Shown here: positions 12,901 through 20,626 of the stretch, one piece after another
How positions within the stretch are numbered: the stretch's first letter is position 1
How the letters are laid out: every line of letters starts with the position of its first letter
Origin: Dokdonia sinensis
GTDB lineage: Bacteria; Bacteroidota; Bacteroidia; Flavobacteriales; Flavobacteriaceae
NCBI RefSeq assembly: GCF_003688895.1
Contig: NZ_REFV01000012.1
Location: forward strand, 1-64,000
Direction: 5' to 3'
DNA length: 64,000 nucleotides
The notes under the pieces: generated by a model
Seen by the model: the letters and a program-made list of their open reading frames with translations, nothing else
The model's database searches: none
Told to the model about the DNA's origin: nothing
Made by a program: the position numbers and the translations under genes

Positions 12901-15697
12901 TATCTGTAAAATCTACATCTGTAAAAAGCTCGCTTCTTGTACCATTAGTTACAGCAAGTGTAAAAGGCTCTCCATTAAATGACCCTTGAAAGGTTCCTCC
13001 AGGATTTGCAGATACTGAGGTAAATGTAAATTCATAACACCCTTCTCGACCATCTGTTACCCCATCGTTATCATCATCTATATCTACACTATCAGGAATA
13101 CCATCTCCATCATTATCTGGCATTACCAGCTCACGCCAGTCTCTCTCTGTAGTTCCTGCATTCTGATCATTAGGTTGTGATTGTGGAGTTTGACCTCCAT
13201 TAGTAACGTTCGCAATAGACGTATTTCCGCCAGCATTTAAATCAAAAACATTTGCTATACCATCACCATCTGTATCACCTGCTGCAATTGACCCTGAGTC
13301 CAAAATACCGTCATTATCATTATCTGTCTCAGAACCCGCAAGTGTTCCGGAAGGCCCAAAAAAGTTTTCACTTAAGTCATTAGGATCTCCGCCTGCACCG
13401 TCCTGATCATCTGCATTTGTATCTGCATAGTCTGGCGCGCTTCCTCCGTCTGTGTTTGCATAACCGTGAGCGACACCACCTTGTGTAACATCATAAGCAT
13501 CATCAAGCCCGTTATTATTTGCATCTATATTGCTAGGTGGAACATACGAAGTTGTAGGCAGTCCCTCAATATTATCTATAATACCGTCATTATCTACATC
13601 GAGATCTAGGTAATTTACAATACCGTCCCCATCACGGTCCTGGTTAAATCCAAATCCGCCAATTACGTTTCCAGGTGCATCAGGGTCATTGCTATCTGCA
13701 AGACCATCGCCATCACTATCTACTGGAATTCCAGCACCTACTATACCATCATTATCACCATCTACAACCTGAAAATTCCCCTCAAAAGTATCTGGCAATC
13801 CATCACCATCACTATCAAGGTCACAGTGATCAGGAATTGCATCATAATCACTATTTGCCACAGTACCATTCCAAGCGGCAGTTGCAGTATTATCCCATCC
13901 ATCACCATCAGCATCAGAAATTGAAGTTCCACCTATGGTCCCATCATTATCTGGGTCGCCTAAGGTAGCATTGTTTACCCAAGCTTCTTCCGCATCTGTA
14001 ATACCATCGTTATCTGCATCTTTATCCTTAAAATCTGCAAGCGCATTTCCTTGCGCATCTGTATCACCGTCCTTATTTGGAATTGTATAATTTATACTCG
14101 CACCGTCTGTATCATTTGTTTCTACAAGATTTGAGAGTCCGTTTCCTCCAAAAGGACCGTCGACCAAGCCGTCACTATCTCCATCCTGACCGTGACCTGC
14201 TTCAAAAGCATCTGGGATACCATCATTATCACTATCTAAATCCAAATAGTCTGGAATACCATCCCCATCTGAATCTTCTAGGATACAATACTCCATATCA
14301 TAGATTTGCATCGTCACATTACCAGAGTTACCATTGTTTTTACCTGCAGTAAGTACTACTTCTGTAACCGGCCCTCCAAACTCTATCAATACAGAATTGC
14401 TAGGCGCATTAGCCCCTCCTGCAGAACTTACGATTGAATTACCACTTATAGCTGCATTACCGCCCAGATTGACATCTACAATTCTCGCCCCTTCAAACAC
14501 ACCATTATTAGTAGCCTCTACATCTAATCTATCCTGATTATCTATTCCCCCTACTTTAAACTCTAATTTATAAACAGGTTTAGAGAAAGTAAGTGTATAC
14601 TCTGCCGTCGAACCGTTTGGAAAATTTGTTTGCCTAGGCTGCACATTGATATAACTACCATCTGCACCTAAAGAACCATTATTTAACGTTCTAACTCCAT
14701 CTGCCCAAGTGGCACTCCCTTGGAGTTCATAATTAAAATCGACCGTTACATCTTGAAAACCAAACAGTCCCGTTTGTGTTCCTGGGTCTGCCTTATTTGC
14801 AAATGTTTGTCCCACGGGTACCGCACCAGGAGTACAGATATTCTCTTCGCCATCTGGAATACCATCATTATCGTTATCTAAATCTGAAATATTAGGCACA
14901 CCATCCCCATCATCATCAAAATCAAAAGCGTTATTAAAGCTAAGATTTGCGATACCGATACGTTGACTTGTACCTCTATTGTTATCTATATTCGAATACA
15001 CAAAATCAATACGAACCACTTCTTCAGGAAACGTAAGATCGAGAATACCTCCCGTATCACCGCTACCAGCATTACCGTTTATCCCTAAAAATCTATTATT
15101 ACCTGTGTAAGCGACGTGAAAACCAAGTGTTCCACCATAATTTGCGGCAGTAATAGGTATCGTAGACCCATCTGGTCTAATCGCATTTACAAAAATTTCA
15201 TCCTCAAAACTTCCTGCAATCTCGTCTATATCTTGCATAGAGAAGGTTAAGTTCCTTACAGGATTAGAAAATGCAAATGAAGTGGTAGATCCACCTATGC
15301 TACCTCTTTTATGCTCAATCTCCAGAATATTACCAAAACCAAAACCATTTACGACAGAGATTTCACTAATAGAGTTGTTTGCATTATCGTTAGAAACTGT
15401 CACCGTCGTCCCATCAGAAAAGTCTGACGTAACCGGGAAATCATTCTGCCAGTTTGCTCTTGTTCCAGAGAAACCAAAATCAGACTCCCAAGCTATTGAA
15501 CCAGAGCCTGCAAAAGGCATTAGATTCAGATAACTCTTTCCTAAACTAGTTTTTCCTAGCGACGTATTTGCCGTTACAAAAGCTGTGATGATGGCAAATG
15601 TAAAAAGCCCTAGAATAAAACGCGTTGCTCGTACTGCAAACGCCTTACTAAGGACTTTCGAAAAACGTGATGTGGTGAATAAAGTAATTTTTTTCAT
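1..15697 (-). CDS. Giant TSP3/Calx-beta repeat surface protein (partial, C-terminus off window)
   Basis: The frame starts at an ATG complementary to 15697 and stays open to the window edge: more than 5,200 codons without a stop. The N-terminus has a long signal peptide ([12 protein letters not shown]..., hydrophobic core near residues 28-42). Then follow at least six lectin/beta-sandwich-like segments of 100-200 residues, often with a closing Cys. They are separated by thrombospondin type 3 calcium-binding runs of the kind [16 protein letters not shown] and DVDDDNDGI. An Ig/PKD-like region (about 4050-4350), six Calx-beta-like units (about 1614-4020), a cadherin-like segment (about 1250-1610) and tandem [10 protein letters not shown]-type Ig-like repeats complete the visible part. 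Known family role: large extracellular adhesins of Bacteroidota, usually exported by the type IX system through a C-terminal domain, which is not visible here. PorU and PorV are encoded at 33-38 kb. Function in adhesion or gliding is inferred. The gene contains one GCTTTCGCGAAAGC copy, translated as AFAKA. Confidence 0.9.
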   Translation of the reverse strand, partial: MKKITLFTTSRFSKVLSKAFAVRATRFILGLFTFAIITAFVTANTSLGKTSLGKSYLNLMPFAGSGSIAWESDFGFSGTRANWQNDFPVTSDFSDGTTVTVSNDNANNSISEISVVNGFGFGNILEIEHKRGSIGGSTTSFAFSNPVRNLTFSMQDIDEIAGSFEDEIFVNAIRPDGSTIPITAANYGGTLGFHVAYTGNNRFLGINGNAGSGDTGGILDLTFPEEVVRIDFVYSNIDNNRGTSQRIGIANLSFNNAFDFDDDGDGVPNISDLDNDNDGIPDGEENICTPGAVPVGQTFANKADPGTQTGLFGFQDVTVDFNYELQGSATWADGVRTLNNGSLGADGSYINVQPRQTNFPNGSTAEYTLTFSKPVYKLEFKVGGIDNQDRLDVEATNNGVFEGARIVDVNLGGNAAISGNSIVSSAGGANAPSNSVLIEFGGPVTEVVLTAGKNNGNSGNVTMQIYDMEYCILEDSDGDGIPDYLDLDSDNDGIPDAFEAGHGQDGDSDGLVDGPFGGNGLSNLVETNDTDGASINYTIPNKDGDTDAQGNALADFKDKDADNDGITDAEEAWVNNATLGDPDNDGTIGGTSISDADGDGWDNTATAAWNGTVANSDYDAIPDHCDLDSDGDGLPDTFEGNFQVVDGDNDGIVGAGIPVDSDGDGLADSNDPDAPGNVIGGFGFNQDRDGDGIVNYLDLDVDNDGIIDNIEGLPTTSYVPPSNIDANNNGLDDAYDVTQGGVAHGYANTDGGSAPDYADTNADDQDGAGGDPNDLSENFFGPSGTLAGSETDNDNDGILDSGSIAAGDTDGDGIANVFDLNAGGNTSIANVTNGGQTPQSQPNDQNAGTTERDWRELVMPDNDGDGIPDSVDIDDDNDGVTDGREGCYEFTFTSVSANPGGTFQGSFNGEPFTLAVTNGTRSELFTDVDFTDTNAFEPAGTAPTAAVFNGAIEATLSFPNGPVNNLRLNLKGLNGTTLTFTEGGAARNLNIIISQPNFTSPTANSVGVPVLPGGSDESGTIEFLQPIQNLTISSNGNNADGFFFGGFSCEPIDTDGDGILDIFDLDSDNDGITDYREAGGTNDPDGSGQPGTGLITTNVDALGSPVVAGSSIRIIPEDFDGDGLNDLLDIDSDNDGIPDTIEAGGTDDNDDGRFGAGATNDVDADGLIDALDPIDNRDGSALNANSFLPVPNTDGTDGADYIDTEADGDGIFDIVEVLGATADTDGDGTIEGTTITDTDGDGWSNIVDSDDGGTAFAKANIDGDTYSAFGRDFTRYNFQDIDSDNDGIADEIETYDDFDSDGFPNAIDLDADNDGIYDLIENRLIPGQNGTDANMDGIAEGPDDGNGGVVDPFVEYNTFPTVGPSGERSYISWDSDGDGLPDNVEAQSTVGYISPIEDDPTTPDINEADTDGNGVNDAYDTNGSPITPVNTDGLSNDPQDYRDVDSDKDGLTDSQEALGLFGPFSGTDPNGSLDDPTTLQDTDNDVLTTGDVDYRDTTDDQPDNDNDGIPDSVDVDDDNDGILDTVEFADTVNTFNYNSLSDAGGSAFSATNGNPVKGLIVSPLSSNDTNYDVAENTDGIVRFENNTTTTGDFAENTFTFTDKAPIIIADPQSASFAGQQSNMSSSETVTFVALDPGPNFRWNILSQGATTTIVFSTTNSTNDTFTVSGGNPGDFADYNVSSTGNIGGVSVRIDIVNSVGAFDSTQFVICQSGRDSDDDGVFDQFDLDSDNDGLPDTVEAQTTAGFVAPSDTVNQQGFASPGLPDNFPVGGLTPVNTDGDGTTPDYLDLDSDNDGISDNIEADIALLNTDVNGNGLDDFMDGTLNTIMDAYAEPQGTLDDPSTLPEDDGNTSDVDYRSLPDIDMDGIPDAVDVDDDNDGITDVQEGLCTPSTTGAWSGSTPFGGSTPFTFNATTASGVDVAVSVTFDGNADNFASNSSGNFGANFYQSNDGPLNGASSAVLDLNWDGNAESPDTNIDAPGDDKGSGTITITFDKTVENPIIHLDRLGGTFFFSGTSQFLSNSIQLTLASPGTLNKLSGTDDFIVTSSSVRREAGIVVEDANPEADQSRTRGAAAGSILVAGVFDEIVFTWTGVGFEGNGGDAFEIIVEACELIDTDGDGIPDYTDLDSDNDGIPDNVEAQTTAGWTAPDTANVQQVGDPFPGLPYPVGTDPFDATLPNTDGTGSPDYLDTDSDGDGITDTEESGVTLSGSDTNGNGLDDAADEPSNNTAIYTTPQGNVTNPATDYTEADGNLTDVDYRTTPDFDGDGIGDLIDIDDDNDGILDIVEALAFDPANPASCIFPTPNFDATMVTLETDAGAGFEGDVYRFEDVVNIEGTNLDALITVVSATTNITTFTIDNDTPGQGDPNAWQPEYNVPAGETAQMTFNVRLVFEGTNTVFPLPRFAGTFNDIDGANANETITLQMPGVYVVDDATQLDIRDNETGGVEFQGPMSTFTGVDLRTDLAVYFAYFQQSEFNFTASAVNGTASPNTNFTSLSFDVCGVTRFATAGNDYDYVVRDGIDSDGDGFADEADIDSDNDGIPDNVEAQLTDPASYIAPTGADTDGDGLLDVFEGAGDEGLTPVDTDGDFVPDYLDTNSDNEGANDVIEAGYTPASTTTDTDGDGLLDAYDDNNATFDSNDDLDTGASTLPNVQNSGTPEVDYRDPTEDFDGDGIPDNVDEDDDNDGIPDVEEEMYCQPLPASGIIFAEDFGTGARTTNPFVSASYSYEPGTSAGGNGIFDGEYAIDDPDNLAANGSGSFWIDTEPDHTEGDTDGRALVVNAAFEPGIFYERTSTGLLVGSDYEVVFWLKNGSDANNPILPNVQVVVESTTGVRYETATSGPQAEGTGWIETKLRFEAQETELVIKLINNAPGGFGNDLFLDDISLRVFTECDLDGDGVPNKFDADSDGDGILDIVEAGNTANDPDGNGRDDSPVGANGIPDNSEDAGDGSGVSGPLTNTDNSPYPNPYDIDADDDGIPDNVEAQTTAGYQPPSGNDDDFDGIDNQYDPDFGGGTPLSTLTNSDGTAVNSDTIPDYLDTDSDNDGVPDIDEAGVGIFTGVDDDNDGLDDGFDVTVDPFAWDVNNDLDGGAANTDNDDLPGTPEVDFRETMDFDMDGIPDNVDLDDDNDGILDTVEEACVQLTYAADQTLTDGGMYTSEQGITITTNITEPNPGTLTNATISGAGDSFAITNNFSDLSQSNTIEYVSDLTLENVKFRFTDFDQSMGGDYGESFNITMFVGSTPVGYDVIEIGGNIRQVGNQFTAYRGGDTSNNPDNNMELLSLGAVNRIVIEYSAVAFTGGTNPSNMGSNLRVFGCDRDVDGDGIPNSFETDSDNDGCSDANEAYGDSNADGGDGGEFGTGTLTFANGGVNADGTVADAAATYPGTNDDVTTFGPDIDLDGIADACDPIDDRPDFDNDGVKDADDLDDDNDGILDTVEGPTCNAGFSYYPKYDFNGNPGGTPPLNESATPAEQGQNMIASTSPLSFGPGVTNVPQTETFVTLGNVDQRSLPGAIADGDYVEYNFTTNTNYENARLTQFSENNREQDFNGPANPNDYFDDHKIAILIATDAAFTNPEVLLSDFVIGTTTTGFSFLDLDQVYFLQQNSSYWVRVYHYDAPADTLDQAVFDDFGITAIPCNEAADFDGDGQPNSLDLDADNDGIYDVTESGGTDLDNDGFADDDDNNVDNTGSDGIPTSAGAGNTPTDSGATAGTPDYLDYDSDEDGCSDANEAYDGDVDGVQDAQFGGGDDTAPVPTQPNGTVQAAGYPATSVANPFPADVDVNNTADYQEVTNPVTDENNALPADVLTIVGSTETFTSDFSGTGLIYEWLESTNGGTSFTPLVNGGVYSGVDTATLTLTNIPFTFNGNLYKVTVSGGSACDTDIMSREALLTVQSYFVQIVPFMDGMENNAGATSPIQYEVYLSTDAAGTMPVNNTTGGDLTFDLTYPAGSTAVAADYGTLPTTVTIPNGQGDSATGNEVVFDVAVNNDDFVEGTETLIIGIANPPAAANIGDIYTATGNIIDADVTGTTLNIEVVQNGTEDGADLVYRVFLTDDQGVEITNETGVAITADVAFAGTATGPDFTTAFPTGITIPSGTGETTITLPVTDDLLIETDDPATAGIYDETLTATLSNIMGGNGTETLGTNTITGSVIDNDDIIVITLSNTQGGAEGTTLNPVAVGDEVAVVYDVTLTNPGGMVLTNATGAPITTEVADAGTGSAVAADFLTPGDIPAPGGTVISIANTTSSTSITLDVNEDGIAEGTETLDLQQTGVFTGTNLTISGNTNVVTGSISDNDDDDLRVRIELVRNGSEGPLTTMGDEVSVRFAINLYNGDSTAAMTPLAVINGTGSNIDVELTFTVTSAENADVTQDISTTITGTIVQGTSGFIFDLDVVDDFNIENLETVDVTIASIAFTGTPTDPTEALDIDTVLNTAQGEITDNDNNIEFLVVVTPNDGSEGPTTDPGDEVNLEYTVTLIDQATNATLTNTTGMDIVADISFGAGSTAEQADFVTMFPTEITFPNNSSDGSVTLVVLDDDIIEETETLIFQADSNPANATNLNIDGGSATGNVLDNDAATISIEATIPTGDETGPVDGEFTVTLRDGNGDPIVSSTPTTVTFTVGGTASNDGTDYTEIMTFTITIPAGSSSAVIPIEVNDDDEVEGAMNETVIVTLGTITAGDPQITVDTTPATVDIIDNDTAPVVVIAMPTETIPEDTTLTFTGAGGNGLSITDGDGQTQTVTINVTNGTLDLTDVPGLVVTGDGSGSITITGGSLTDINTALEGAVFTPTPDFEGTATIIIDTVDASGNQDTSTDGTNNNTVTITVQGAPDAVDDEFTTLEDTPVMGDIFVDNGGNGPDDIGTGPTTVVNNTQPANGTAVVNSDGTFTYTPDANFFGTDTFEYTIRDSNGQTSTATVTVNVTPTPDAVDDTAVTDEDTPVDIDVIGNDDIGSGPTTVTSVTDPMNGTVTINGDGTVTYIPDPDTNGTDTFTYTITDDNGNTSTATVTVSVTPTPDAEDDTAVTDEDTPVDIDVIGNDDIGSGPTTVTSVTDPMNGTVTINGDGTVTYIPDPDTNGTDTFTYTITDDNGNTSTATVTVSVTPTPDAEDDTAVTDEDTPVDIDVIGNDDIGSGPTTVTSVTDPMNGTVTINGDGTVTYIPDPDTNGTDTFTYTITDDNGNTSTATVTVNVTPTPDAEDDTAVTDEDTPVDIDVIGNDDIGSGPTTVTSVTDPMNGTVTI
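1614..4020 (-). repeat. Six diverged Calx-beta-like units in the giant gene
   Basis: The minus-strand translation shows six successive units of roughly 120-150 residues. Most end in a short acidic motif of the form (I/V)xDND, such as GSVIDND, GSISDND, GEITDND, GNVLDND and VDIIDND. Internally they carry an E(E/G)TETL-type motif ([29 protein letters not shown]). This is the Calx-beta pattern, a calcium-binding beta-sandwich common in large secreted adhesins. The units are strongly diverged at DNA level, unlike the 267-bp array beside them. Boundaries are approximate. Confidence 0.75.
4440..14900 (-). repeat. Thrombospondin type 3 calcium-binding runs alternating with lectin-like segments
   Basis: In minus-strand translation this part is a series of acidic DxDxDGxxD loops. 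Typical phrases are [32 protein letters not shown] and VDYR. They are interrupted by longer non-acidic segments that look like secreted beta-sandwich domains, for example near 7030-7610, 8150-8820, 9370-10040, 10560-11120, 12550-13040 and 14290-14840. The phrase order is repeated module by module, so the region probably arose by old segmental duplications. Binding of many calcium ions is expected from the family. Confidence 0.85.
11923..11936. repeat. GCTTTCGCGAAAGC palindrome, copy 1 (in giant gene)
   Basis: Perfect 14-bp palindrome, extended to 16 bp by flanking C and G. It lies in a TSP3 loop region and is read in the AFAKA frame ([11 protein letters not shown]). It is the only perfect copy in the first 18 kb. 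Confidence 0.95.
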
Positions 15698-16448
15698 ACT
15701 ATTTCAATGATTATGTCTATTATATGATCTTATATAAAATGAAGTATTTCTCGACAACATAGTTTCTATAATTTACTATTTGTAAGAAAAATGACATTTT
15801 ATAAATGAACGCCACACTAGAAAATAATACTGGGTTTGTATTATAATTATCTTAGTGTTATGTCGTTGAAGTATATTCTTTGGTTGATTAAATATACGCA
15901 ATGTTAAAGATAACTTAATTCTACTTTTCTAAACAACTGATATTGAAACATTTTTAATTTTTTAATTGACTTATTATTTTTATCGACAAAAAACACAAAT
16001 TAATTGATGAAATGCATAAAAACTCCCTCTGCCATTGTTTCATTTGTTAAATTTTATTTAAAAAATTACTACAACTATAAAATTTAAAAACTTAAATGGT
16101 TTTAAAAATGGTTTCTCAAACTCTGGGTTTAATTTGTTTTCGATGAAATACACAATTTAGTATCTGAGTAAAATAGAAAATACGCTATTACATAAAATTC
16201 CAACTTTTATTAAATCTGTCTATTCCATAACATTTTTTCAAAAAATCAATTTTAAACGCATTTAAAAGCATCTTAAAGAACAACATACGTATACATATAC
16301 GGCTATTGCAAAACCTTCTTAAAACCGCCTAAATCAATTCATTTTAAATAGAAATAAACTATAAATAAATATGCTGCTATAATTAATTACTATGTAACAT
16401 ACTTTCATTAATGTTTGAAACTTTAGAAATTATATATATATTTACATT
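15698..16448. other. AT-rich divergent intergenic region
   Basis: About 750 bp between the divergently transcribed giant gene and the GbsR-type regulator. No convincing reading frame, RNA gene or strong hairpin was seen. The base composition is very AT-rich with homopolymer tracts. The region must hold the promoter of the giant gene on its left side and that of the regulator on its right side (see 16413-16427). The length suggests a long leader or several control sites for the giant gene, but no individual site can be assigned. Confidence 0.5.
16413..16427 (+). promoter_or_regulatory. Candidate operator upstream of the GbsR-type regulator
   Basis: GTTTGAAAC (16413-16421) is a small palindrome with a one-base centre. 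It overlaps TGAAACTTTAGA (16416-16427), and exactly this 12-mer recurs upstream of the next gene (16983-16994). The site ends 21 bp before the ATG, where a repressor would overlap the promoter. Autoregulation by the adjacent regulator is inferred. Confidence 0.45.
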
Positions 16449-16952
16449 ATGGAATATAAAGAGGCAAAAAATAAATTTATTCAGACCTGGGGGTCTCTTG
16501 GTTCACAATGGGGGATTAATAAGACCATGGCACAAATACACGCACTACTTATGGTGTCAAGAGACGCCCTAAGTATGGAAGATATTATGAGCGAATTGCA
16601 TATCTCAAGAGGGAATGCCAGTATGAACTTACGTGCACTTATAGATTGGGGTATTGTTTTCAAGGAATATAAACCAGGTGAGCGCAGAGAATACTTTGCC
16701 GCTGAGAATGATATAGATGAACTTGCTAGAAAAATTGCCAAAGAGCGCAGCAAAAGGGAAATAAAACCTACCATAAGAGTTCTTCAGGATGTAAGCTCTA
16801 TCGAGACGAATAAAAGCACCGAAGAGGAACATTTTAAAGCCAAAACACAAGAGCTATACGATTTCGTTTCAAAAGCAGATAATATGCTCGAAAAAATTAT
16901 TGCTCAAAAGGAAAACTGGATTACAAAGACCATAATGAAACTAATGTCCTAA
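16449..16952 (+). CDS. GbsR/MarR-type transcriptional regulator
   Basis: A 167-residue cytoplasmic protein with the layout of the GbsR branch of MarR-like regulators. The N-terminal helix (residues 1-25, KEAKNKFIQTWGSLGSQWG) leads into a winged helix-turn-helix at roughly 25-80 (SMEDIMSELHISRGNASMNLRAL, then the wing KEYKPGERREYF). A charged helical C-terminal part probably forms the dimer interface. The gene starts at the first ATG of the frame. It stands 69 bp before a four-gene set on the same strand, and both upstream regions share TGAAACTTTAGA. It may therefore repress itself and that set. Family members often respond to osmolytes; the signal here is unknown. Confidence 0.85.
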   Translation: MEYKEAKNKFIQTWGSLGSQWGINKTMAQIHALLMVSRDALSMEDIMSELHISRGNASMNLRALIDWGIVFKEYKPGERREYFAAENDIDELARKIAKERSKREIKPTIRVLQDVSSIETNKSTEEEHFKAKTQELYDFVSKADNMLEKIIAQKENWITKTIMKLMS

Positions 16953-16976
16953 TTTTTTTTGAAAATAAATTTCAAT

Positions 16977-16994
16977 AGTTTCTGAAACTTTAGA
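16977..16994 (+). promoter_or_regulatory. Candidate operator upstream of the 17022-19760 gene set
   Basis: AGTTTCTGAAACT (16977-16989) is a perfect inverted repeat with a one-base centre. It runs into the 12-mer TGAAACTTTAGA (16983-16994), also present before the regulator at 16449. It lies 27 bp before the next ATG. A shared binding site for the GbsR-type protein is the simplest reading; a shared promoter core is the alternative. Confidence 0.45.
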
Positions 16995-17021
16995 TCAATT
17001 TTCAACTAGTAAAAATTAAAG

Positions 17022-17462
17022 ATGAAATATTCTATTCCTAATTGGCTCATAATTGCTGGCGGTGTCGGTCAGATCTTTACCGCACTCATTTATCCGTACA
17101 TAAGACATCAAGTTTTTGACTGGTACAATGATGTGAAACAACTTAAACCGCTCAATCAAGAAATTGCAAAAACGTACGGGAGATATATTCAAGGGCTCAA
17201 TTTTGCCTTTGGTCTGATCGCAGTATTACTTGCAGACGAACTTCAAAATCAGTCTAAACTCGCCATCGCGATTACTGGACTCATCGGAGCATATTGGGTG
17301 GGAAAAGTCGCAACTCAGATTGCCTATTATCCTATGTATGATATCCCAAAAAAACTTCATTTTAAGATAGGTAGCTACTTTATGAACTTCCTTTTTTGTG
17401 GTTTTGCGGTCATCTTTACTTGGCTACTCCTCTACAACCTTTCTGCAACACTAAATTTCTAG
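17022..17462 (+). CDS. Small membrane protein of unknown function
   Basis: A 146-residue protein with about four hydrophobic segments, near residues 8-26 (LIIAGGVGQIFTALIYPYI), 56-72, 80-100 and 117-140. It is probably an inner-membrane protein. No enzymatic motif is recognised. It is the first gene of a tight set: the methyltransferase begins 4 bp after its stop. The likely operator at 16977-16994 lies just upstream. The tight coupling suggests a job alongside the methyltransferase and epimerase, perhaps in modifying a membrane-associated compound. That is inference only. Confidence 0.75.
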   Translation: MKYSIPNWLIIAGGVGQIFTALIYPYIRHQVFDWYNDVKQLKPLNQEIAKTYGRYIQGLNFAFGLIAVLLADELQNQSKLAIAITGLIGAYWVGKVATQIAYYPMYDIPKKLHFKIGSYFMNFLFCGFAVIFTWLLLYNLSATLNF

Positions 17463-17466
17463 TATT

Positions 17467-18354
17467 ATGAGCACCGTCACGATTCCTTCTAAAATACAGA
17501 TTACACAAACGGAAAATGCCTCTCCAGAACGCATTCAGCATTTTTATGATGAAGCAACAGAGGATTATACCTTCTGGAGCAAGGACTTCAATATGCATTT
17601 TGGGTACCATATCTGGGGAAAGACCAATCCATTTAAAAGAGACTCAATGCTCAATGAAATGAATGGTCAAATCTTCAACAGATTACAACTACCCAAAAAC
17701 CAAGCCCTCGTTGCCGATTTGGGTTGCGGGATGGGTGGCACAATGCGTCATTTCCTCAAACAAAAGATCAACCTTAATATAATAGGTGTGACGCTCTCAG
17801 ACTTTCAAGCGCGGGAGGGGAATAAAATGCTTTCCGGGACTAATGGTATTATTCTCAAAGAAGATTTTACAAAAACGACCTTACCAAGTAACCAAATGGA
17901 TGGCTGTGTAGCGATAGAAAGTTTTTGTCATACGGGTCACAGTTACAAAACGCTTCAAGAAACCTTCCGCCTACTCAAACCTGGCAAACGCCTCGTCATT
18001 GCAGATGCGCTTCTTAAAACACAACCTGAAGAATTATGCCCAGGAAGCTCGTATAGTTATAAAGGCCTTTGCAAAGGATGGAGTCTAGATGGTCTGGGCG
18101 TGATAGATCAAGTAGAAAAAAATTTACTTGATATCGGTTTTTCAAAGGTTACTATTGAGGATGTATCGATGCACGTGGCACCATCTGTATTACACGTTCC
18201 TTTTGCCATTCCAGCATTTATCTTAAAACAACTCTTTACATACAAACGCATCAAGCCTCAAAGCTGGAACAATCTCAAAGCGTCCTTTTATGCGCTGGTT
18301 TCTGGACTGCACCGCAAGGATTTTGGATACTATATAATTACTGCAACTAAATAA
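17467..18354 (+). CDS. Class I SAM-dependent methyltransferase
   Basis: A 295-residue protein with a Rossmann-type methyltransferase core. Motif I is VADLGCGMGG at residues 82-91, followed by post-I IIGVTLSDFQ and a motif near GCVAIESFCHTGH. Then comes LLKPGKRLVIAD, typical of the family that includes UbiE, tocopherol and sterol methyltransferases. The substrate cannot be told from sequence. The C-terminal third, with basic and aromatic residues, resembles lid regions of small-molecule methyltransferases. The gene sits 4 bp after the membrane-protein gene and 6 bp before the epimerase gene, so it is probably cotranscribed with both. Confidence 0.85.
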   Translation: MSTVTIPSKIQITQTENASPERIQHFYDEATEDYTFWSKDFNMHFGYHIWGKTNPFKRDSMLNEMNGQIFNRLQLPKNQALVADLGCGMGGTMRHFLKQKINLNIIGVTLSDFQAREGNKMLSGTNGIILKEDFTKTTLPSNQMDGCVAIESFCHTGHSYKTLQETFRLLKPGKRLVIADALLKTQPEELCPGSSYSYKGLCKGWSLDGLGVIDQVEKNLLDIGFSKVTIEDVSMHVAPSVLHVPFAIPAFILKQLFTYKRIKPQSWNNLKASFYALVSGLHRKDFGYYIITATK

Positions 18355-18360
18355 AAGATT

Positions 18361-19311
18361 ATGAAAAAACTGGTCATCGCAGGAGGAACGGGTTTTCTCG
18401 GCTCCGTAATTATTAAACATTTTAGCACACGGTTTGAGGAGATAGTTTTGCTTTCGCGAAAGCGAACTAGTGAGCTTCACGACCAAAGGGAGAGCACAGC
18501 GGTAAAACGTAAACCTAATAATGGCAATGTGCGCACCGCAATTTGGGATGCCAGAACATTTTCTGGCTGGGAAAAGGAACTCGACGGGGCAGACGTCCTC
18601 ATTAATATGACTGGCAGATCTGTAGATTGTCGCTATAACCAAAAGAACAGAGACCTCATCTTGAATTCTAGAGTGGACAGCACAAAAATTCTGGGGGAAG
18701 CCGTTGCGCAATGTGCACGTCCGCCCAAAGTTTGGTTAAATTCCTCCACTGCTACTATATATAGACACTCGCTGGACAAAGAAATGAGCGAAGCAACTGG
18801 AGAAATAGGTTCAGGATTTTCGGTAAACGTTGCGACTGCTTGGGAGAACGCTTTCTTTAAAAGTAAAACACCCGCAACGCGCAAGGTTGCCCTGCGTACT
18901 TCCATTGTCCTAGGGAAAGATGGCGGAGCCCTGCAACCCATCAAGCAAATCACAAAAATGGGCCTGGGCGGAAGACAGGGCAATGGCAAGCAAAAATTCA
19001 GCTGGATACACGAGGAAGACTTTGTGCGCAGTATCGATTTTATCCTAGATTCCGCACTCGAAGGACCCATAAATATCGTCGCGCCAAAACCCACGACAAA
19101 CAGCATCCTTATGAAAACGATGCGAGAAACTTTAAATGTACCTTTCGGGATTCCTGCCCCCAAACCCATTTTAGAAATTGGTGCGTTTACCATCCGGACA
19201 GAAACGGAATTATTATTAAAGAGCAGGAATGTGATACCTCAGCGACTTCTGGAGGGTGGATTTACGTTCTATCATCCTAAGCTTAAAGAAGCCCTTAACG
19301 ACCTATTATAA
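18361..19311 (+). CDS. TIGR01777-family NAD-dependent epimerase/oxidoreductase
   Basis: A 316-residue extended short-chain dehydrogenase. The nucleotide-binding motif is GGTGFLG (residues 8-14), with LINMTGRSVDCRY near 80 and FSWIHEEDFVRSIDFIL near 215. A C-terminal DUF1731-like part includes RLLEGGFTFYHPKLKEAL. The family resembles E. coli YfcH, whose substrate is unknown. Compared with YfcH, the loop after the second strand is longer by roughly 14 residues. That extra stretch (residues 30-49, LSRKRTSELHDQRESTAVKR) is encoded by a copy of a dispersed repeat (18450-18506). The gene overlaps the next by TAATG, so the two are translationally coupled. Confidence 0.88.
   Translation: MKKLVIAGGTGFLGSVIIKHFSTRFEEIVLLSRKRTSELHDQRESTAVKRKPNNGNVRTAIWDARTFSGWEKELDGADVLINMTGRSVDCRYNQKNRDLILNSRVDSTKILGEAVAQCARPPKVWLNSSTATIYRHSLDKEMSEATGEIGSGFSVNVATAWENAFFKSKTPATRKVALRTSIVLGKDGGALQPIKQITKMGLGGRQGNGKQKFSWIHEEDFVRSIDFILDSALEGPINIVAPKPTTNSILMKTMRETLNVPFGIPAPKPILEIGAFTIRTETELLLKSRNVIPQRLLEGGFTFYHPKLKEALNDLL
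18450..18506 (+). repeat. Extended palindromic element inside the epimerase gene
   Basis: It begins with GCTTTCGCGAAAGCGAACT and continues at 18478-18506 with a 29-bp tail starting CACGACCAAAG and ending CAGCGGTAAA. The copy at 63809-63864 has the same 19-bp head and the same tail with one mismatch. Only the short spacer between head and tail differs. This copy is read in frame as about 19 extra residues of the epimerase. It includes palindrome copy 2 (18450-18463), read as LSRK. Confidence 0.85.
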
Positions 19312-19760
19312 TGACTACTATAAGCCTAACCACCCAAATCAACGCTCCTATTCTTGAGGTTTTCGAACTTTCCCGAGATATCGACTTCCATAAAACGTCG
19401 GTTTCTGATACTCAGGAAGAAGCCATTGCCGGAGTCACCTCTGGGAAAATAGGAATGGGTGAAACGGTGCGGTGGCGTGGGAAACATTTCGGCGTTTTTC
19501 TCACCCACGAAAGTAAAATTACCGCGTTCCATAGCCCGTCGTTATTTACGGACGAAATGATTTCTGGCAGGTTTAAAAGTTTTAGACACGAGCACCGCTT
19601 TCGCGAAAGCGGAAACAAAACAATTATGGAAGACATATTAACTTACGAAACACCTTATGGAATCTTCGGTAGGCTGTTCGACACCTTTTTTCTAGAAAAA
19701 CACCTCACAACATTCCTGCAACAGCGCAACTTAAATCTAAAAAAAGCTCTGGAATCTTAA
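19311..19760 (+). CDS. SRPBCC-family ligand-binding protein
   Basis: A 149-residue soluble protein with the START/Bet v1-like (SRPBCC) pattern. The N-terminal strand is ISLTTQINAPILEVFELSRDIDFHK, with central GETVRWRGKHFGV, then FRHEHRFRES, and a final amphipathic helix near LFDTFFLEKHLTTFL. Proteins of this fold bind hydrophobic small molecules. It overlaps the epimerase stop by TAATG. From general knowledge of flavobacterial genomes, TIGR01777 and SRPBCC genes are often paired. Palindrome copy 3 falls inside, giving HRFRES. No terminator is seen before the sigma-factor gene, which has its own -7 box. Confidence 0.82.
   Translation: MTTISLTTQINAPILEVFELSRDIDFHKTSVSDTQEEAIAGVTSGKIGMGETVRWRGKHFGVFLTHESKITAFHSPSLFTDEMISGRFKSFRHEHRFRESGNKTIMEDILTYETPYGIFGRLFDTFFLEKHLTTFLQQRNLNLKKALES
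19597..19610. repeat. GCTTTCGCGAAAGC palindrome, copy 3 (in SRPBCC gene)
   Basis: Perfect copy, 16 bp with flanking C/G, read as RFRES near residues 96-100 of the SRPBCC protein. Confidence 0.95.
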
Positions 19761-19777
19761 AGTACTCTTAAATTCGT

Positions 19778-19785
19778 TATTTTTG
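19778..19785 (+). promoter_or_regulatory. Bacteroidota -7 box before the ECF sigma gene
   Basis: TATTTTTG matches TAnnTTTG, the -7 consensus of the Bacteroidota housekeeping sigma factor. It lies 23 bp before the ATG. A clear -33 TTTG at the usual spacing is not visible. Confidence 0.45.
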
Positions 19786-19808
19786 AGAAAACTTACGACA
19801 AAGGCCCT

Positions 19809-20360
19809 ATGCCATCACATAAAATAGACGCTACTAAGTGGGTAGACGCATATTCGGACTACCTCTTTAATTACACCATAACGCGGGTAAACGACCGTGA
19901 TGTGGCGCAAGACCTCATTTCTGAAACATTCCTCGCAGGATTAAAGTCTATGAAGAACTTTAAGGGCGAGGCGACAGAGCGCACGTGGCTCATATCGATT
20001 TTAAAGCGTAAAATCATAGACCATTACCGCAAGTCCAACAGTAAAAAAGGAAAGGCAGAGGTACATATAAATTACAAAGACGAGGAGAGCGAGGGCGACT
20101 GGCTGGAAGAACGCGTAGCAGACCCGTTCGACAAGACAGCAGAGGATGAAATTGAAAATGAAGAATTGGGCCAGGCCATTTTCTCCTGCCTAGATAAATT
20201 ACCAGAAAAACAAGCCCGTATTTTTAGGATGAAAACCATCGATAATTTTGATACAGAGGCTATTTGTAATGAATTTGACATAACGCCGTCTAACTTTTGG
20301 GTTATCATCCATAGGGCGAGAACGGCAATGGCAAGTTGTATGGAAGAAAACTGGTTATAA
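19809..20360 (+). CDS. ECF-type RNA polymerase sigma factor
   Basis: A 183-residue sigma-70-family protein. Region 2 spans about residues 10-80, with NDRDVAQDLISETFLAGLKSMKNF and TWLISILKRKIIDHYRK, the typical core-binding and -10 recognition part. An acidic linker follows (DEESEGDWLEE). Region 4 is near 118-175 (CLDKLPEKQARIFRMKTIDNFDTEAICNEF then ITPSNFWVIIHRARTAM), carrying the helix-turn-helix. The small zinc-motif gene 23 bp downstream is probably its anti-sigma partner. Its targets are unknown; the upstream set at 17022-19760 is one possibility by position. Confidence 0.9.
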   Translation: MPSHKIDATKWVDAYSDYLFNYTITRVNDRDVAQDLISETFLAGLKSMKNFKGEATERTWLISILKRKIIDHYRKSNSKKGKAEVHINYKDEESEGDWLEERVADPFDKTAEDEIENEELGQAIFSCLDKLPEKQARIFRMKTIDNFDTEAICNEFDITPSNFWVIIHRARTAMASCMEENWL

Positions 20361-20383
20361 AAAAATTTGAATAAAAGAAAAGT

Positions 20384-20626
20384 ATGAATATTAAAGTAGA
20401 GTGTCACGAGGCAAATCACATCTGTGACAAGAACCAATATAAGGAGGCGACGTTTTGGGAAAAGGTAAAACTTAACTTCCACCTCATCTATTGTCGCGCC
20501 TGTCGCAAGTATTCGGCACGCAACAACAAACTTACTAAGGCTATTAAAAATCCTAAAGTGCAAACCGTTTCGATGTCAGAAAAAGAGGCGATGAAGCGTC
20601 GACTGGAGGAGCAATTAAGCAATTAG
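20384..20626 (+). CDS. Small zinc anti-sigma-like protein (ZAS motif)
   Basis: An 80-residue soluble protein. It shows H33-x3-C37-x2-C40 (HLIYCRAC), the Hx3Cx2C signature of zinc anti-sigma factors, plus C7, H8, H12 and C14 that could supply the fourth ligand. The rest is charged and helical, with no membrane segment. It follows the ECF sigma gene by 23 bp and is probably cotranscribed. Known ZAS proteins such as RsrA sequester their sigma factor and release it on thiol oxidation. A redox or zinc switch is therefore a reasonable inference. Its last 12 bp overlap the convergent UbiA-like gene. Confidence 0.7.
   Translation: MNIKVECHEANHICDKNQYKEATFWEKVKLNFHLIYCRACRKYSARNNKLTKAIKNPKVQTVSMSEKEAMKRRLEEQLSN

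Noticed and set aside
267-15533. Many plus-strand open frames of 60-170 codons (e.g. 1821-2276, 2760-3212, 5400-5915)
   Set aside because: They are the opposite strand of the giant gene. Their composition (Ser/Val/Pro or Ile/Cys rich) mirrors acidic repeat codons, and they show no start signals or known motifs.
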